From: Nemorincola sp044225795
GTDB taxonomy: Bacteria > Bacteroidota > Bacteroidia > Chitinophagales > Chitinophagaceae
Direction: 5' to 3'
DNA: 64,000 nt
Assembly: GCA_044225795.1 (NCBI GenBank)
Contig: JBGAIF010000010.1
Location: 43,611 to 107,610, forward strand
The notes beneath the pieces were generated by a model. That model was not told the DNA's origin, made no database searches, and worked only from the letters and a program-made list of their open reading frames with translations. Shown here one piece after another: positions 26,121 through 34,296 of the stretch (position 1 is the stretch's first letter; each line of letters starts with the position of its first letter). A program made the position numbers and the translations under genes.

Positions 26121-26183
26121 GCTGCGTCGGATCGGATTTTACGATTTTTATAGGAGACGAAGCAGCTAAAACAAAAAAATCGT
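26121..26183 (+). promoter_or_regulatory. Putative pseudoknot leader at the rpsD start (S4-type autoregulation candidate)
   Basis: Helix 1: GCTGCGTC (26121-26128) pairs with GAC (26156-26158) and GCAGC (26162-26166), with a 3-base bulge. Helix 2: ACGATTTTT (26141-26149) pairs perfectly over nine bases with AAAAATCGT (26175-26183), ending one base before the rpsD ATG. The helices interleave, which is the geometry of an H-type pseudoknot, and helix 2 would bury the initiation region. S4 is known to repress its own mRNA through a pseudoknot in gamma-proteobacteria; here the link is inferred from position and pairing only. Confidence 0.45.
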
Positions 26184-26184
26184 C

Positions 26185-26790
26185 ATGGCACGTTACACAG
26201 GACCAAAGAACAGGATATGCCGCATTTTCGGCGAACCGATCCTGGGATCAGGCAAAAGCCTCGGAAAGAACAGCAACCCTCCCGGCCAGCATGGCCCGAC
26301 CAAGAAGCGTAAAGCAGCGAGCGAATACGCTATCCAGTTGAAGGAGAAGCAGAAAGCCAAATACACTTATGGCTTGCTGGAAAAACAATTCGCGAACACT
26401 TATGTTGAGGCTGCACGTCTCAAGGGAGCTACCGGTGAGAACCTCATCAAGCTTCTCGAAGCTCGTCTCGACAATACAGTTTACCGTTTAGGCATAGCGC
26501 CTACACGCCCTGCTGCACGCCAGCTGGTTTCTCACAAGCACGTTATGGTAAATGGTGAAGTGGTGAACATCCCTTCTTACAGCCTGAAACCAGGTGACCT
26601 GATAGAGCTGAAGCCAAAGAGCAAGGCAAACACTACCGTTATTGGTATGATCCGTGGTAAGAACCAGAAGATCAACTGGGTAGAGTGGAATGAAAAAGAA
26701 ATGAAGGGTACTTACCTCTCTCATCCGGAGCGTGAGTCAGTTCCAGAGAACATTAAAGAACAGCTGATAGTGGAATTGTATTCTAAGTAA
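26185..26790 (+). CDS. rpsD: 30S ribosomal protein S4
   Basis: A 201-residue S4, a primary 16S rRNA binder that nucleates 30S assembly. It starts MARYTGPKNRICRIFGEPI, has the S4 RNA-binding domain (LLEARLDNTVYRLG, ARQLVSHKHVMVNGEVVNIP) and ends EQLIVELYSK. The four-Cys zinc knuckle found in some S4 proteins is absent (a single Cys at residue 12), so this is the zinc-free form. Its mRNA start region can fold into a pseudoknot (see 26121-26183). Confidence 0.98.
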   Translation: MARYTGPKNRICRIFGEPILGSGKSLGKNSNPPGQHGPTKKRKAASEYAIQLKEKQKAKYTYGLLEKQFANTYVEAARLKGATGENLIKLLEARLDNTVYRLGIAPTRPAARQLVSHKHVMVNGEVVNIPSYSLKPGDLIELKPKSKANTTVIGMIRGKNQKINWVEWNEKEMKGTYLSHPERESVPENIKEQLIVELYSK

Positions 26791-26850
26791 TAGAATTGAG
26801 TATTTCGCGTTAGTCATTTTAACTTCATTAAAAAATATAAAACGATCAAT

Positions 26851-27849
26851 ATGGCCATATTGAATTTTCAAAAACCGGATAAGATAGCTCTTCAGAAAAC
26901 AACTGATTTCGAAGCGCAGTTCGAATTCCGCCCGTTGGAGCCTGGTTATGGTGTTACCATAGGTAACGCACTGCGCCGCGTATTGCTTTCTTCACTGGAA
27001 GGCTACGCTATCACAGCTATCAGGATCCCCGGCGCTGACCACGAATTTGCTACTTTGAAAGGTGTACTGGAAGACGTTACCGAGATCATCCTCAACCTGA
27101 AGCAGGTGCGCCTGAAAGCGGTTGGTGATATCAGCGATTTCTCCGGAGAAAAAGTTGATCTTAACATCAAGGGTAAGGAAGTATTCACTGCTGGTATGAT
27201 AGGCGAAGCATTGCCTAACTTCCAGGTGATGAACCCTGAGCTCGTAATATGCAACCTGCAGCCGGGTGCCGGTTTCCAGATGGAACTGTATATAGGTAAG
27301 GGTCGCGGATATGTACCTGCTGAAGAAAACCGCCCTGAAGAAGCTCCGTTGGGCCTCATCGCGGTTGACTCTATTTACACTCCGATCAAAAATGTAAAGT
27401 ACACTATCGAGAATACCCGCGTTGAGCAGCGTACTGACTTCGAAAAGCTGATCATGGAAGTAGTTACCGATGGTACTATTCATCCTGAAGAAGCGGTGAA
27501 GGAAGCTTCACGTATCCTCATCCAGCACCTGATGATCATCACTGATGAGAACATCTCTCTGGATACTAAGCGTGAAGAAAAAGAAACAATTGTTGACGAG
27601 GAAACACTGCTCGTTCGCAAGGTATTGAACACGCCACTCGAAGACCTCGAACTGTCTGTGCGTGCTTTCAACTGTCTGAAAGCGGCTAAGATCAATTCAC
27701 TGAGCGAACTGGTACAATACACCCAGGAAGAACTGATGAAGTTCCGCAACTTCGGACAGAAGTCCCTGTCTGAAATAGAGCAGGTGCTCCACGAGCGCGG
27801 CCTGCACTTCGGAATGGATATCAACAAATTCCGCAGGGGAGAAGATTAA
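26851..27849 (+). CDS. rpoA: RNA polymerase alpha subunit
   Basis: A 332-residue alpha subunit. The N-terminal dimerisation domain includes FEFRPLEPGYGVTIGNALRR and LLSSLEGYAITAIRI; the linker precedes a C-terminal domain with the helix-hairpin-helix DNA/activator-binding region (ELSVRAFNCLKAAKINSLSEL, FRNFGQKSLSEI). Length and order are normal. It assembles the polymerase core and its C-terminal domain contacts UP elements and activators. Confidence 0.98.
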   Translation: MAILNFQKPDKIALQKTTDFEAQFEFRPLEPGYGVTIGNALRRVLLSSLEGYAITAIRIPGADHEFATLKGVLEDVTEIILNLKQVRLKAVGDISDFSGEKVDLNIKGKEVFTAGMIGEALPNFQVMNPELVICNLQPGAGFQMELYIGKGRGYVPAEENRPEEAPLGLIAVDSIYTPIKNVKYTIENTRVEQRTDFEKLIMEVVTDGTIHPEEAVKEASRILIQHLMIITDENISLDTKREEKETIVDEETLLVRKVLNTPLEDLELSVRAFNCLKAAKINSLSELVQYTQEELMKFRNFGQKSLSEIEQVLHERGLHFGMDINKFRRGED

Positions 27850-27860
27850 TAACTAACTGA

Positions 27861-27906
27861 AGGCAAGAGTGAAAATACCTTTTCATTCCTGCCTTTTTCT
27901 TTTTTT
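27861..27906 (+). terminator. Terminator or attenuator between rpoA and rplQ
   Basis: AGGCA (27861-27865) pairs with TGCCT (27890-27894), continued inward by a less perfect GTGAAAA/TTTTCAT arm, followed by TTTTTCTTTTTTT to 27906. Since rplQ lies downstream with no clear new promoter, partial read-through is expected. Confidence 0.65.
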
Positions 27907-27959
27907 AACAAGTACCTCATAATTCCTGACACGGTATGAGGGAATAAAACACAAATGTC

Positions 27960-28475
27960 ATGCGTCACGGAGACAAGATCAAAAATTTAAGCCGCACCGC
28001 GTCACACCGCGCTGCGCTGATGGCTAACCTGGCTACACAGCTTATCCAGCACAAGAGCATCACTACTACACTGGCTAAAGCAAAGGCGTTGCGTGTATAT
28101 GCTGAGCCTATTATCACCCGTAGCAAGAACGACACTATGCACAACCGTCGTATCGTGTTCAGCTACCTGCAGGATAAGGAAGCCATCAAGGAACTGTTTG
28201 GTGTAATCAGTGATAAGGTTGCTAATCGCCCAGGTGGTTATACCCGTATCATCAAGTTGCCTCGCCGTGCCGGTGATGCTTCTGATATGGCTATGATCGA
28301 GCTGGTTGACTTCAACACTATCTACGGTAAGGACACAGACGCTGCCGGCGCTAAGAAAACACGCCGTAGCCGTCGTAGCGGTGGTGGTAAGAAAGCTGAC
28401 GCAGGTGCTGAAGCTCCTGCTACAGAAACACCGGCTACAGATGCTACAGAAAGCGCTGAAGAGAATAACGGTTAA
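27960..28475 (+). CDS. rplQ: 50S ribosomal protein L17 with acidic/Ala-rich tail
   Basis: L17 of the large subunit near the exit-tunnel side. Residues 1-120 are the conserved core (MRHGDKIKNLSRTASHRAAL, MANLATQLIQHKSITTTLAKAKALR, and PRRAGDASDMAMIELVDFN). A C-terminal extension of about 50 residues follows: first basic (KKTRRSRRSGGGKKA), then Ala/Thr/Glu-rich (AEAPATETPATDATESAEENNG). Such tails are frequent in Bacteroidota L17 and their role is not known to me. It is the last gene of the operon and is followed by a palindromic terminator. Confidence 0.97.
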   Translation: MRHGDKIKNLSRTASHRAALMANLATQLIQHKSITTTLAKAKALRVYAEPIITRSKNDTMHNRRIVFSYLQDKEAIKELFGVISDKVANRPGGYTRIIKLPRRAGDASDMAMIELVDFNTIYGKDTDAAGAKKTRRSRRSGGGKKADAGAEAPATETPATDATESAEENNG

Positions 28476-28491
28476 TCGTTACCCGATAATA

Positions 28492-28529
28492 AAATCAAAA
28501 TGGCTGCCAATTGGCAGCCATTTTGATTT
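28492..28529. terminator. Terminator of the ribosomal operon
   Basis: A perfect 19-bp inverted repeat (28492-28510 with 28511-28529, centre GCCAATTGGC) with A-rich and T-rich outer arms, usable in both directions. Confidence 0.88.
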
Positions 28530-28698
28530 AGTACAATAGCCCTTCGCAGGCATTCCTTATTATTTTCGTATAAATTCCACACGTCTGTTTGCATTTTTTC
28601 ACCCGAGGGGAATTGTCTTTCGTAGGTTACGTAGCTCCTGATCTTTTTGTGTCGGTCATTGTGTAGATATGCTCAGTGCTGTGAGGCAGGCTTAAATA

Positions 28699-29112
28699 CT
28701 ATCTGAATTTCCTGCTTTTTTCATCTATAGGGAGGTCGTTGATGCTGGCATAGCGTTTTTTCATCAGGCCGTTCTCGTCAAATTCCCAGTTCTCATTTCC
28801 ATAGCTGCGGTACCATTGGCCGGCTGCGTCATGCCATTCGTATTCAAAGCGTACTGCAATGCGATTGTCGCTATGTATCCACAGTTCTTTTTTTAGCTTG
28901 TAGTCAAGTTCCTTTTCCCATTTGCGTGCCAGGAAAGCTTTAACCTCATCACGGCCGTAAATGAACTCAGACCGGTTTCTCCATTCGGTGTCAACTGTAT
29001 AGGCCATACATACCTTTTCGGGATCTTTTGTGTTCCACGCATTCTCTGCCATCTGCACTTTTTCCCTGGCGGTCTCTTCCGTAAAGGGTGGGAGCGGGTA
29101 TTTCTTTTCCAT
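28699..29112 (-). CDS. DUF1348 / SnoaL-like (NTF2 fold) protein
   Basis: A 137-residue protein starting MEKKYPLPPFTEETAREKVQ, the usual N-terminus of DUF1348 proteins. It contains AENAWNTKDPEKV, WRNRSEFIYGRDEVKAFL and the Trp/Tyr-rich WHDAAGQWYRSYGNENWEF. The family has the cone-shaped NTF2-like fold and no established function; soluble cytoplasmic location is expected. I use the ATG at 29112 rather than an upstream ATG at 29145 that would overlap the preceding gene. It ends a minus-strand group running from 30949. Confidence 0.85.
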   Translation of the reverse strand: MEKKYPLPPFTEETAREKVQMAENAWNTKDPEKVCMAYTVDTEWRNRSEFIYGRDEVKAFLARKWEKELDYKLKKELWIHSDNRIAVRFEYEWHDAAGQWYRSYGNENWEFDENGLMKKRYASINDLPIDEKSRKFR

Positions 29113-29135
29113 ACTATAAAGTTTCTGATTCTGTA

Positions 29136-29336
29136 TCAACTGCATTCACCCGATGCTTCACATTCTTCCTTGCTGTTGTATATCTGAGAGCCGGGGCACT
29201 GCACTAGAACGCCTCCATCCCAACGGCTGCAGCACCACTGCCCGGGTGCTATCTCCCGGCAAACACATTGTGATGCTTTGCCTCCGAACAGGCCTTTTAG
29301 CTTAGTGACAAATGATCTGCTTTTTTCCTGGGCCAT
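29136..29336 (-). CDS. Small Cys-rich protein of unknown function
   Basis: A 66-residue protein with seven Cys in its C-terminal 45 residues (QCVCREIAPGQWCCSRW, then VLVQC, EECEASGEC), after a basic N-terminus MAQEKSRSFVTKLKGLFGGK. No signal peptide is evident. The Cys spacing suggests a metal-binding or disulfide-knotted miniprotein. It begins one base after the stop of the lipoprotein gene and is followed after 23 bases by the DUF1348 gene. I do not recognise the family. Confidence 0.6.
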   Translation of the reverse strand: MAQEKSRSFVTKLKGLFGGKASQCVCREIAPGQWCCSRWDGGVLVQCPGSQIYNSKEECEASGECS

Positions 29337-29337
29337 G

Positions 29338-30030
29338 TTATTGTGTGATTGGTTTTACTAACTGAAAATACAACAGGTCGCTGTGTTTGAGCAGGCAGCT
29401 AACCGGCATGATGACCGGGCGCTTGCCACCATATTTGTTGTACTCGCCAAACATGATTTTGCTTACCTGTATTGTTCTCTGGTTTGTTATCGGCACGTCA
29501 GTAGATAAAATGAAGACAGGTTTCGGGTTGTTCTTACCCGCTTTCTTTTTCATTGTACCATTTTTATTCACTTTTACCGCCGTTGTAAGATCCAGTGTGT
29601 ATTTATCATTGTCAAGGCTACCATAATATGCCGGTCCGAAGCCTTTGCAATGTGTGACCGGGTTGCCATTCGTATCCGGGAATGTGCCGTATTTGGCAGA
29701 AAAGTAGATGAACTGAGATTTGTTGCCCGTTATGAAGCGTGCGAGGTATATATCCTGGCTGTCACCTCTTATGGCGAGATACTTAAAGGCTACATCGTCT
29801 TCATCAACGTTGATGTTGGAGAACTCTAATACGCCTGTATGCTCATTCTCAACATATTTTTCCCGGAAAGAAGTTTTGTACAAAATAATGCTGTCTGCAT
29901 GATCTGCCACATTACTAAAGAAGGCCTTATTCACTTTACTTTCATCAAAGTCAATGACCAATTTGGCCGGGTTGCAACCACAGGCCAGGCAGCACAGCAG
30001 CGCCGGAATAAGATGTTTATAGCCCCACAT
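29338..30030 (-). CDS. Lipoprotein of unknown function
   Basis: A 230-residue lipoprotein beginning MWGYKHLIPALLCCLACGCNPAK; the LACGC segment gives a usable lipobox (Cys at about 19). The mature part is beta-rich and has no motif known to me. The start at 30030 overlaps the 3' end of the upstream barrel-like gene by 14 bases, so the pair is translationally coupled. A longer frame from 30057 would add nine residues that would spoil the signal peptide. Anchoring in the outer or inner membrane is inferred. Confidence 0.6.
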   Translation of the reverse strand: MWGYKHLIPALLCCLACGCNPAKLVIDFDESKVNKAFFSNVADHADSIILYKTSFREKYVENEHTGVLEFSNINVDEDDVAFKYLAIRGDSQDIYLARFITGNKSQFIYFSAKYGTFPDTNGNPVTHCKGFGPAYYGSLDNDKYTLDLTTAVKVNKNGTMKKKAGKNNPKPVFILSTDVPITNQRTIQVSKIMFGEYNKYGGKRPVIMPVSCLLKHSDLLYFQLVKPITQ

Positions 30031-30949
30031 GCCTGAAATTGTTGTAAGATCCTCCAATGTAAAACCGGTTCATATCATAGTTGGGGTGTAAGGCATAACC
30101 ACCCAAAGTATGGATGATCTCCTGTAGCCCGTAATAGGTGCCTCCGTTTGTCTTCAAAGAGCCTATGATGCCGGCGTCTATACCAAATCCTTTCACAGGG
30201 CATATTCTCAGGTTGTAAGCCGATGTGTTGAATTCAGGCGCCACTTTATGTACCGAATCTTCGATATTGTAGTTGGGAATATCGATCCCGATCTTGGTGG
30301 CCAGTTCATATAGGAAGGGTTTGTAACCGGTAAACTGGTCGAAGGTGAACTCCACTGTGTTGAACTGTCTCCTGTCGTGTACGAAAAGGCCGATGCCGCC
30401 CGTCCAGTAGCGGTCAAAGTTGTCGGTGAACGGAAAGGCGAATGGCCATCCGCCATCGTTGTAATAGTTGAGCGTAGCCCAGGGGGTAGAGAATGTCACG
30501 CCTCCGTTCACCTGGTTGTGTTTATGATTGTTCAGTATAAAGTTGCTGGTCAGCAGGCCGGCATAGCCCTGCCTGAGCAGGACATTATAATAACTGCCGT
30601 TTCCCATGGTGCGGAAATATTTGTCATACCCAAGTTGGTCCCAGCCGCCACCTATACTCACCGAGTTAATGAGGTCTATCTGGATATCGTTGACCAACGG
30701 GTTCAGGTTAGCGCCCAGCGTTTTGGTATAAACAGACAAAGACGGTCCGTAATTAAGTATGAAGTGTTGTTTGTACACGGCATTGGCTATGAATCCTGTA
30801 TATAGCCTGATACCGGGGAAATTCTGCCCTTTTCCCATTACATAAGTAATATTACACCCGAAGTTGAAATTGCCGTGATACCGCCATCCTCTTTGTGCAA
30901 AGGAGAATGTGGAGATAAAAAGCAGTGAGGCTATCGTAAGCGTTCTCAT
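30017..30949 (-). CDS. Exported protein, possible 'polymorphic toxin type 23'-like / barrel protein
   Basis: A 310-residue protein with signal peptide (MRTLTIASLLFISTFSFA). The mature protein is Tyr/Phe/Asn/Gly-rich with alternating hydrophobic strands (LYTGFIANAVYKQHFILNYG, GGIGLFVHDRRQFNTVEFTF) and ends YYGLQEIIHTLGGYALHPNY, then RFYIGGSYNNF. This looks like an outer-membrane beta barrel. The C-terminal QE-x-IH segment recalls Bacteroidota proteins labelled polymorphic toxin type 23, but I hold that lightly. A TATATTTG box lies at 30966-30973. It leads a four-gene unit (lipoprotein, Cys-rich protein, DUF1348). Confidence 0.5.
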   Translation of the reverse strand: MRTLTIASLLFISTFSFAQRGWRYHGNFNFGCNITYVMGKGQNFPGIRLYTGFIANAVYKQHFILNYGPSLSVYTKTLGANLNPLVNDIQIDLINSVSIGGGWDQLGYDKYFRTMGNGSYYNVLLRQGYAGLLTSNFILNNHKHNQVNGGVTFSTPWATLNYYNDGGWPFAFPFTDNFDRYWTGGIGLFVHDRRQFNTVEFTFDQFTGYKPFLYELATKIGIDIPNYNIEDSVHKVAPEFNTSAYNLRICPVKGFGIDAGIIGSLKTNGGTYYGLQEIIHTLGGYALHPNYDMNRFYIGGSYNNFRHVGL

Positions 30950-30965
30950 GTGGTTTGTTTCCAAC

Positions 30966-30973
30966 CAAATATA
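30966..30973 (-). promoter_or_regulatory. TAnnTTTG box of the 30949-28699 gene group
   Basis: TATATTTG on the minus strand, 16 bases before the ATG at 30949. Confidence 0.55.
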
Positions 30974-30989
30974 ACACTCAATCCATTAA

Positions 30990-31301
30990 TTAGTATCTTT
31001 TTTTACTATCTGCTCGCGCTAAATGTAAATGTAGTACCTTTCTTGAGCTCAGATTCAGTTGATTGTGTTTCCCTCGAACTTCAAATCCGGACACAACTTG
31101 CCGGGCAAGGGCCCGCAATGTTTCTTTTTGCTCTGCAGTTATCTGGTTAGGTTTGCTGTCCATAACACACAATGTTCCCATGGCGGCTCCGGTATCACTC
31201 ACCAGCGGTACGCCGGAACAGAATCCCACATAGTGGTAGCCCGTTATATACGGATTATCGTGGAAACGAATATCTTTCGTTGAAAGGTATTGCGGAAGCG
31301 A
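30990..31301 (-). pseudogene. GAF-domain remnant
   Basis: The frame reads SLPQYLSTKDIRFHDNPYIT, then GYHYVGFCSGVPLVSDTGAAMGTLCVMD and LTAEQ-like QITAEQKETLRALARQVV. This is the C-terminal half of a GAF sensor domain (the usual order is DxRFxDNPxVTG, F-x-G-x-PL, G-x-LCVxD). No start codon precedes it, a stop lies directly upstream (TGA near 31304) and the typical N-terminal half of the domain is missing; after the GAF helix it ends within a short basic tail. I read it as a decayed gene. Region 31302-31550 upstream shows nothing I can assign. Confidence 0.7.
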
Positions 31302-31569
31302 TCATGACAAGAGTGATTGGATCAATATAAGTTGGTTGTTAAGTATCGGGTTGTTAATATGTAAGATCGGGAGCTGCTATTTAAATCTCAATAATCCTGT
31401 CGTGAGATCTTTGGTTGACGGAGAGTGCTCTAAGCCGCTCTAAGTAATTTTCGTATTTTATTTTATTTGTATGCAATTATGTTATTGATCCAGGTATCAG
31501 TACTATTAGTGGTGAAAAGGCTTGATGCTCAATACTTTCGTCAGTTTACAGGCTTTGCCACATTCACCT

Positions 31570-31577
31570 TATATTTG
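31570..31577 (+). promoter_or_regulatory. TAnnTTTG promoter box of valS
   Basis: TATATTTG, 13 bases before the ATG at 31591; TTTACA at 31545-31550 lies 19 bases upstream as a possible -33 element. The box sits inside a longer open frame from 31522 and so fixes the start downstream. Confidence 0.6.
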
Positions 31578-31590
31578 TGGTTATAACATT

Positions 31591-34227
31591 ATGGAATTAA
31601 GTAAGAATTTTCAGCACAACGAAGCCGAGCAGAATTGGTATGCGCATTGGAAGGATGCGGGTTATTTTAAAAGCAAGCCTGATGGCCGTGAGCCATATAC
31701 AATAGTCATGCCGCCGCCAAATGTAACAGGTGTGCTGCACATGGGCCATGCCCTTAATAACAGCGTACAGGACATACTGATACGCCGTGCCCGTATGATG
31801 GGTTATAATACTTGCTGGGTGCCTGGTACAGACCACGCATCCATAGCTACCGAAGCAAAGGTGGTGGCCATGCTTCGTGACCAGGGTATAGATAAGAAAA
31901 CCATGTCCCGGGATAAATTTTTGGAACATGCCTGGGAGTGGAAAGAAAAGTATGGCGGCATCATTTTGAAACAACTGGAAAAGCTTGGTTGCGCCCTCGA
32001 CTGGGACCGTACCAACTTTACCATGGATCCTGAGTATTATGCGTCTGTGATCAGGGTATTCAACGAGCTGTACGCGAAGGGATATATCTATAGGGGCGTT
32101 AAGATGATCAACTGGGATCCTAAGGCTAAGACAGCGCTTAGTGACGAAGAGGTTATTTATCGCCAGACCAACTCCAGGCTGGTGTATGTGCGTTATAAGA
32201 TCGATTCAGACAACGAAGAATACATCACAATAGCAACTGTTCGTCCGGAAACCATTCTTGGTGATACGGCTATTTGTGTACACCCTGAGGATGAGCGATA
32301 TGCCCATCTCAAAGGTCAGTATGCCTTTGTGCCGCTTATCAACAGGCGGGTCCCTATCATCTTCGATGATTATATAGACAAAGAATTTGGTACAGGTGCC
32401 TTGAAGGTGACACCTGCACACGATATCAACGACTACAATCTCGGTATCAAATACAACCTGCCGGTCGTAGATACCTTGAATGAAGATGGTACGATGAGTG
32501 AGGCTGCCCAGCTATATATTGGAGAAGACCGCTTTGCTGTTCGTAAGAAAATAGTAGAGGATCTGCGAAATGCGGGGCACATAGTGAAGGAGGAGGAATA
32601 TACCAACCAGGTAGGGTTCAGCGAGCGTACCGATGTGGTCATAGAGCCACGACTGAGCATGCAATGGTGGTGCAATATGCAGGAACTGGCTAAGCCGGCT
32701 CTAGACGCGGTGATGAATGATACTGTTGAGTTTCACCCCGCTAAATTCAAGAATACATATCGCCACTGGATGAGCACCATCAAGGATTGGTGTATCAGCC
32801 GCCAACTGTGGTGGGGACAGCGCATACCTGCATGGTACGACATTGAGGGTGGATTGTATGTGGCCAATACGTCGGAAGAAGCGCATGCAAAATATAAAGC
32901 GGCAAAACCTGAGCTCTCTGCGAAGAACCCCGAACTGAGGCAGGATGACGATGTGCTGGATACATGGTTCAGCAGTTGGTTGTGGCCGATGCAGGTATTC
33001 GGATGGAATGAAGCGCCGGACAATAAGGACCTGGCCTATTACTATCCAACCAATACGCTTGTGACCGCACCGGAGATCATATTCTTCTGGGTGGCACGCA
33101 TGATAATGGCCGGCTATGAGTTCATGGGTAAGAAACCTTTCGACAAGGTTTACTTTACAGGTATTGTAAGGGACAAGCAGGGCAGGAAGATGAGCAAATC
33201 GCTTGGCAATTCTCCGGACCTGCTGAAGATGATAGAAGATAATGGCGCTGATGCGGTTCGATTCAGTGTGATCATTTCATCGCCCGCCGGTAACGACCTC
33301 TTGTTTGATGAGGCTCACCTGGAGCAAGGCCGCAACTTCATCAACAAGATGTGGAATGCCATGAAGCTGGTGAAGGGGTGGGAGAGCCGTTGCGTGGATG
33401 GTATGGAAGACAGCCATCTGAAGTTCGGGCTTGACTGGATAGATGCCAGGGTTGCGCACGTTTCGCAGGAGGTGACGGAGATGATGAAGGAATTCAGGTT
33501 GAGCGAGGCGCTGAAGACCATTTATTCACTGATATGGGATGATTTCTGCTCATGGTACCTGGAATGGGTTAAACCGGGTATGGAACAGCCGATATCATCG
33601 AGGGTATATGTGCATACGATAAACGTTTATGAACAGTTGTTGCAGTTACTTCATCCGTTCCTGCCATTTGTTACAGAAGAGATCTACCACATTGTTCGGG
33701 AACGTGCTAACGGCGATGACCTGATCAACAGGCAACTGCCGGTATATGCCACACCTGATGCAGTGGTGCTGAAAGAGGGTGCTATGCTGCAGGAGCTCAT
33801 CAGTTCTGTAAGAGACACACGAAATAAGAATCAGTTAAAGCCAAAGGATACCATAGTCCTCTGGGTAGATAGTGTGCACCATTCGTTCTATGAAGGCGTT
33901 AATGATATACTGCGCAGGCAGATCAATGCGGAGCGTATTGGCTTCACATCTGAGCCCAAACAGGGTACTATTGCCATTGTAGTTCAGACCGATAAACTGT
34001 ACATAGAGGCTGCTGCTGCCACAGTGGATAAGGACGCCCAGAAGAAGGAGATGGAAAAGGAACTGGAATACCTGAAAGGATTCCTGGTGACCATAGACAA
34101 GAAGCTGGGTAATGAGCGATTTATGCAGAATGCAAAGCCGGAAGTAATTGAGAATGAGCGCAAGAAGTATGCAGACGGCGAGGCAAAGATCAGAACGCTG
34201 GAAGAGAGCCTGCGTCTGCTGTTGTGA
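31591..34227 (+). CDS. valS: Valyl-tRNA synthetase
   Basis: A class I aminoacyl-tRNA synthetase of 878 residues that charges tRNA-Val and edits misactivated Thr. The HIGH motif appears as PPPNVTGVLHMGHALN and the KMSKS motif as GRKMSKSLGNSPDLL. The editing (CP1) domain is between them, with ATVRPETILGDTAICVHP. DTWFSSWLWP, the anticodon-binding helices and a C-terminal coiled coil (KKEMEKELEYLKGFLVTIDKKL) complete the enzyme. MELSKNFQHNEAEQNWYAHW is the normal N-terminus, so the ATG at 31591 is used. Confidence 0.97.
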   Translation: MELSKNFQHNEAEQNWYAHWKDAGYFKSKPDGREPYTIVMPPPNVTGVLHMGHALNNSVQDILIRRARMMGYNTCWVPGTDHASIATEAKVVAMLRDQGIDKKTMSRDKFLEHAWEWKEKYGGIILKQLEKLGCALDWDRTNFTMDPEYYASVIRVFNELYAKGYIYRGVKMINWDPKAKTALSDEEVIYRQTNSRLVYVRYKIDSDNEEYITIATVRPETILGDTAICVHPEDERYAHLKGQYAFVPLINRRVPIIFDDYIDKEFGTGALKVTPAHDINDYNLGIKYNLPVVDTLNEDGTMSEAAQLYIGEDRFAVRKKIVEDLRNAGHIVKEEEYTNQVGFSERTDVVIEPRLSMQWWCNMQELAKPALDAVMNDTVEFHPAKFKNTYRHWMSTIKDWCISRQLWWGQRIPAWYDIEGGLYVANTSEEAHAKYKAAKPELSAKNPELRQDDDVLDTWFSSWLWPMQVFGWNEAPDNKDLAYYYPTNTLVTAPEIIFFWVARMIMAGYEFMGKKPFDKVYFTGIVRDKQGRKMSKSLGNSPDLLKMIEDNGADAVRFSVIISSPAGNDLLFDEAHLEQGRNFINKMWNAMKLVKGWESRCVDGMEDSHLKFGLDWIDARVAHVSQEVTEMMKEFRLSEALKTIYSLIWDDFCSWYLEWVKPGMEQPISSRVYVHTINVYEQLLQLLHPFLPFVTEEIYHIVRERANGDDLINRQLPVYATPDAVVLKEGAMLQELISSVRDTRNKNQLKPKDTIVLWVDSVHHSFYEGVNDILRRQINAERIGFTSEPKQGTIAIVVQTDKLYIEAAAATVDKDAQKKEMEKELEYLKGFLVTIDKKLGNERFMQNAKPEVIENERKKYADGEAKIRTLEESLRLLL

Positions 34228-34296
34228 TAATTATTGTTTAAGCTAATACGGCTATTACCTTTATTTTGGGGGATAGATCGATATTTGCACCGGATT

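Noticed and set aside
31522..31590. 23-residue N-terminal extension of valyl-tRNA synthetase
   Set aside because: A TATATTTG promoter box at 31570-31577 lies inside it and the normal ValS N-terminus begins at 31591.
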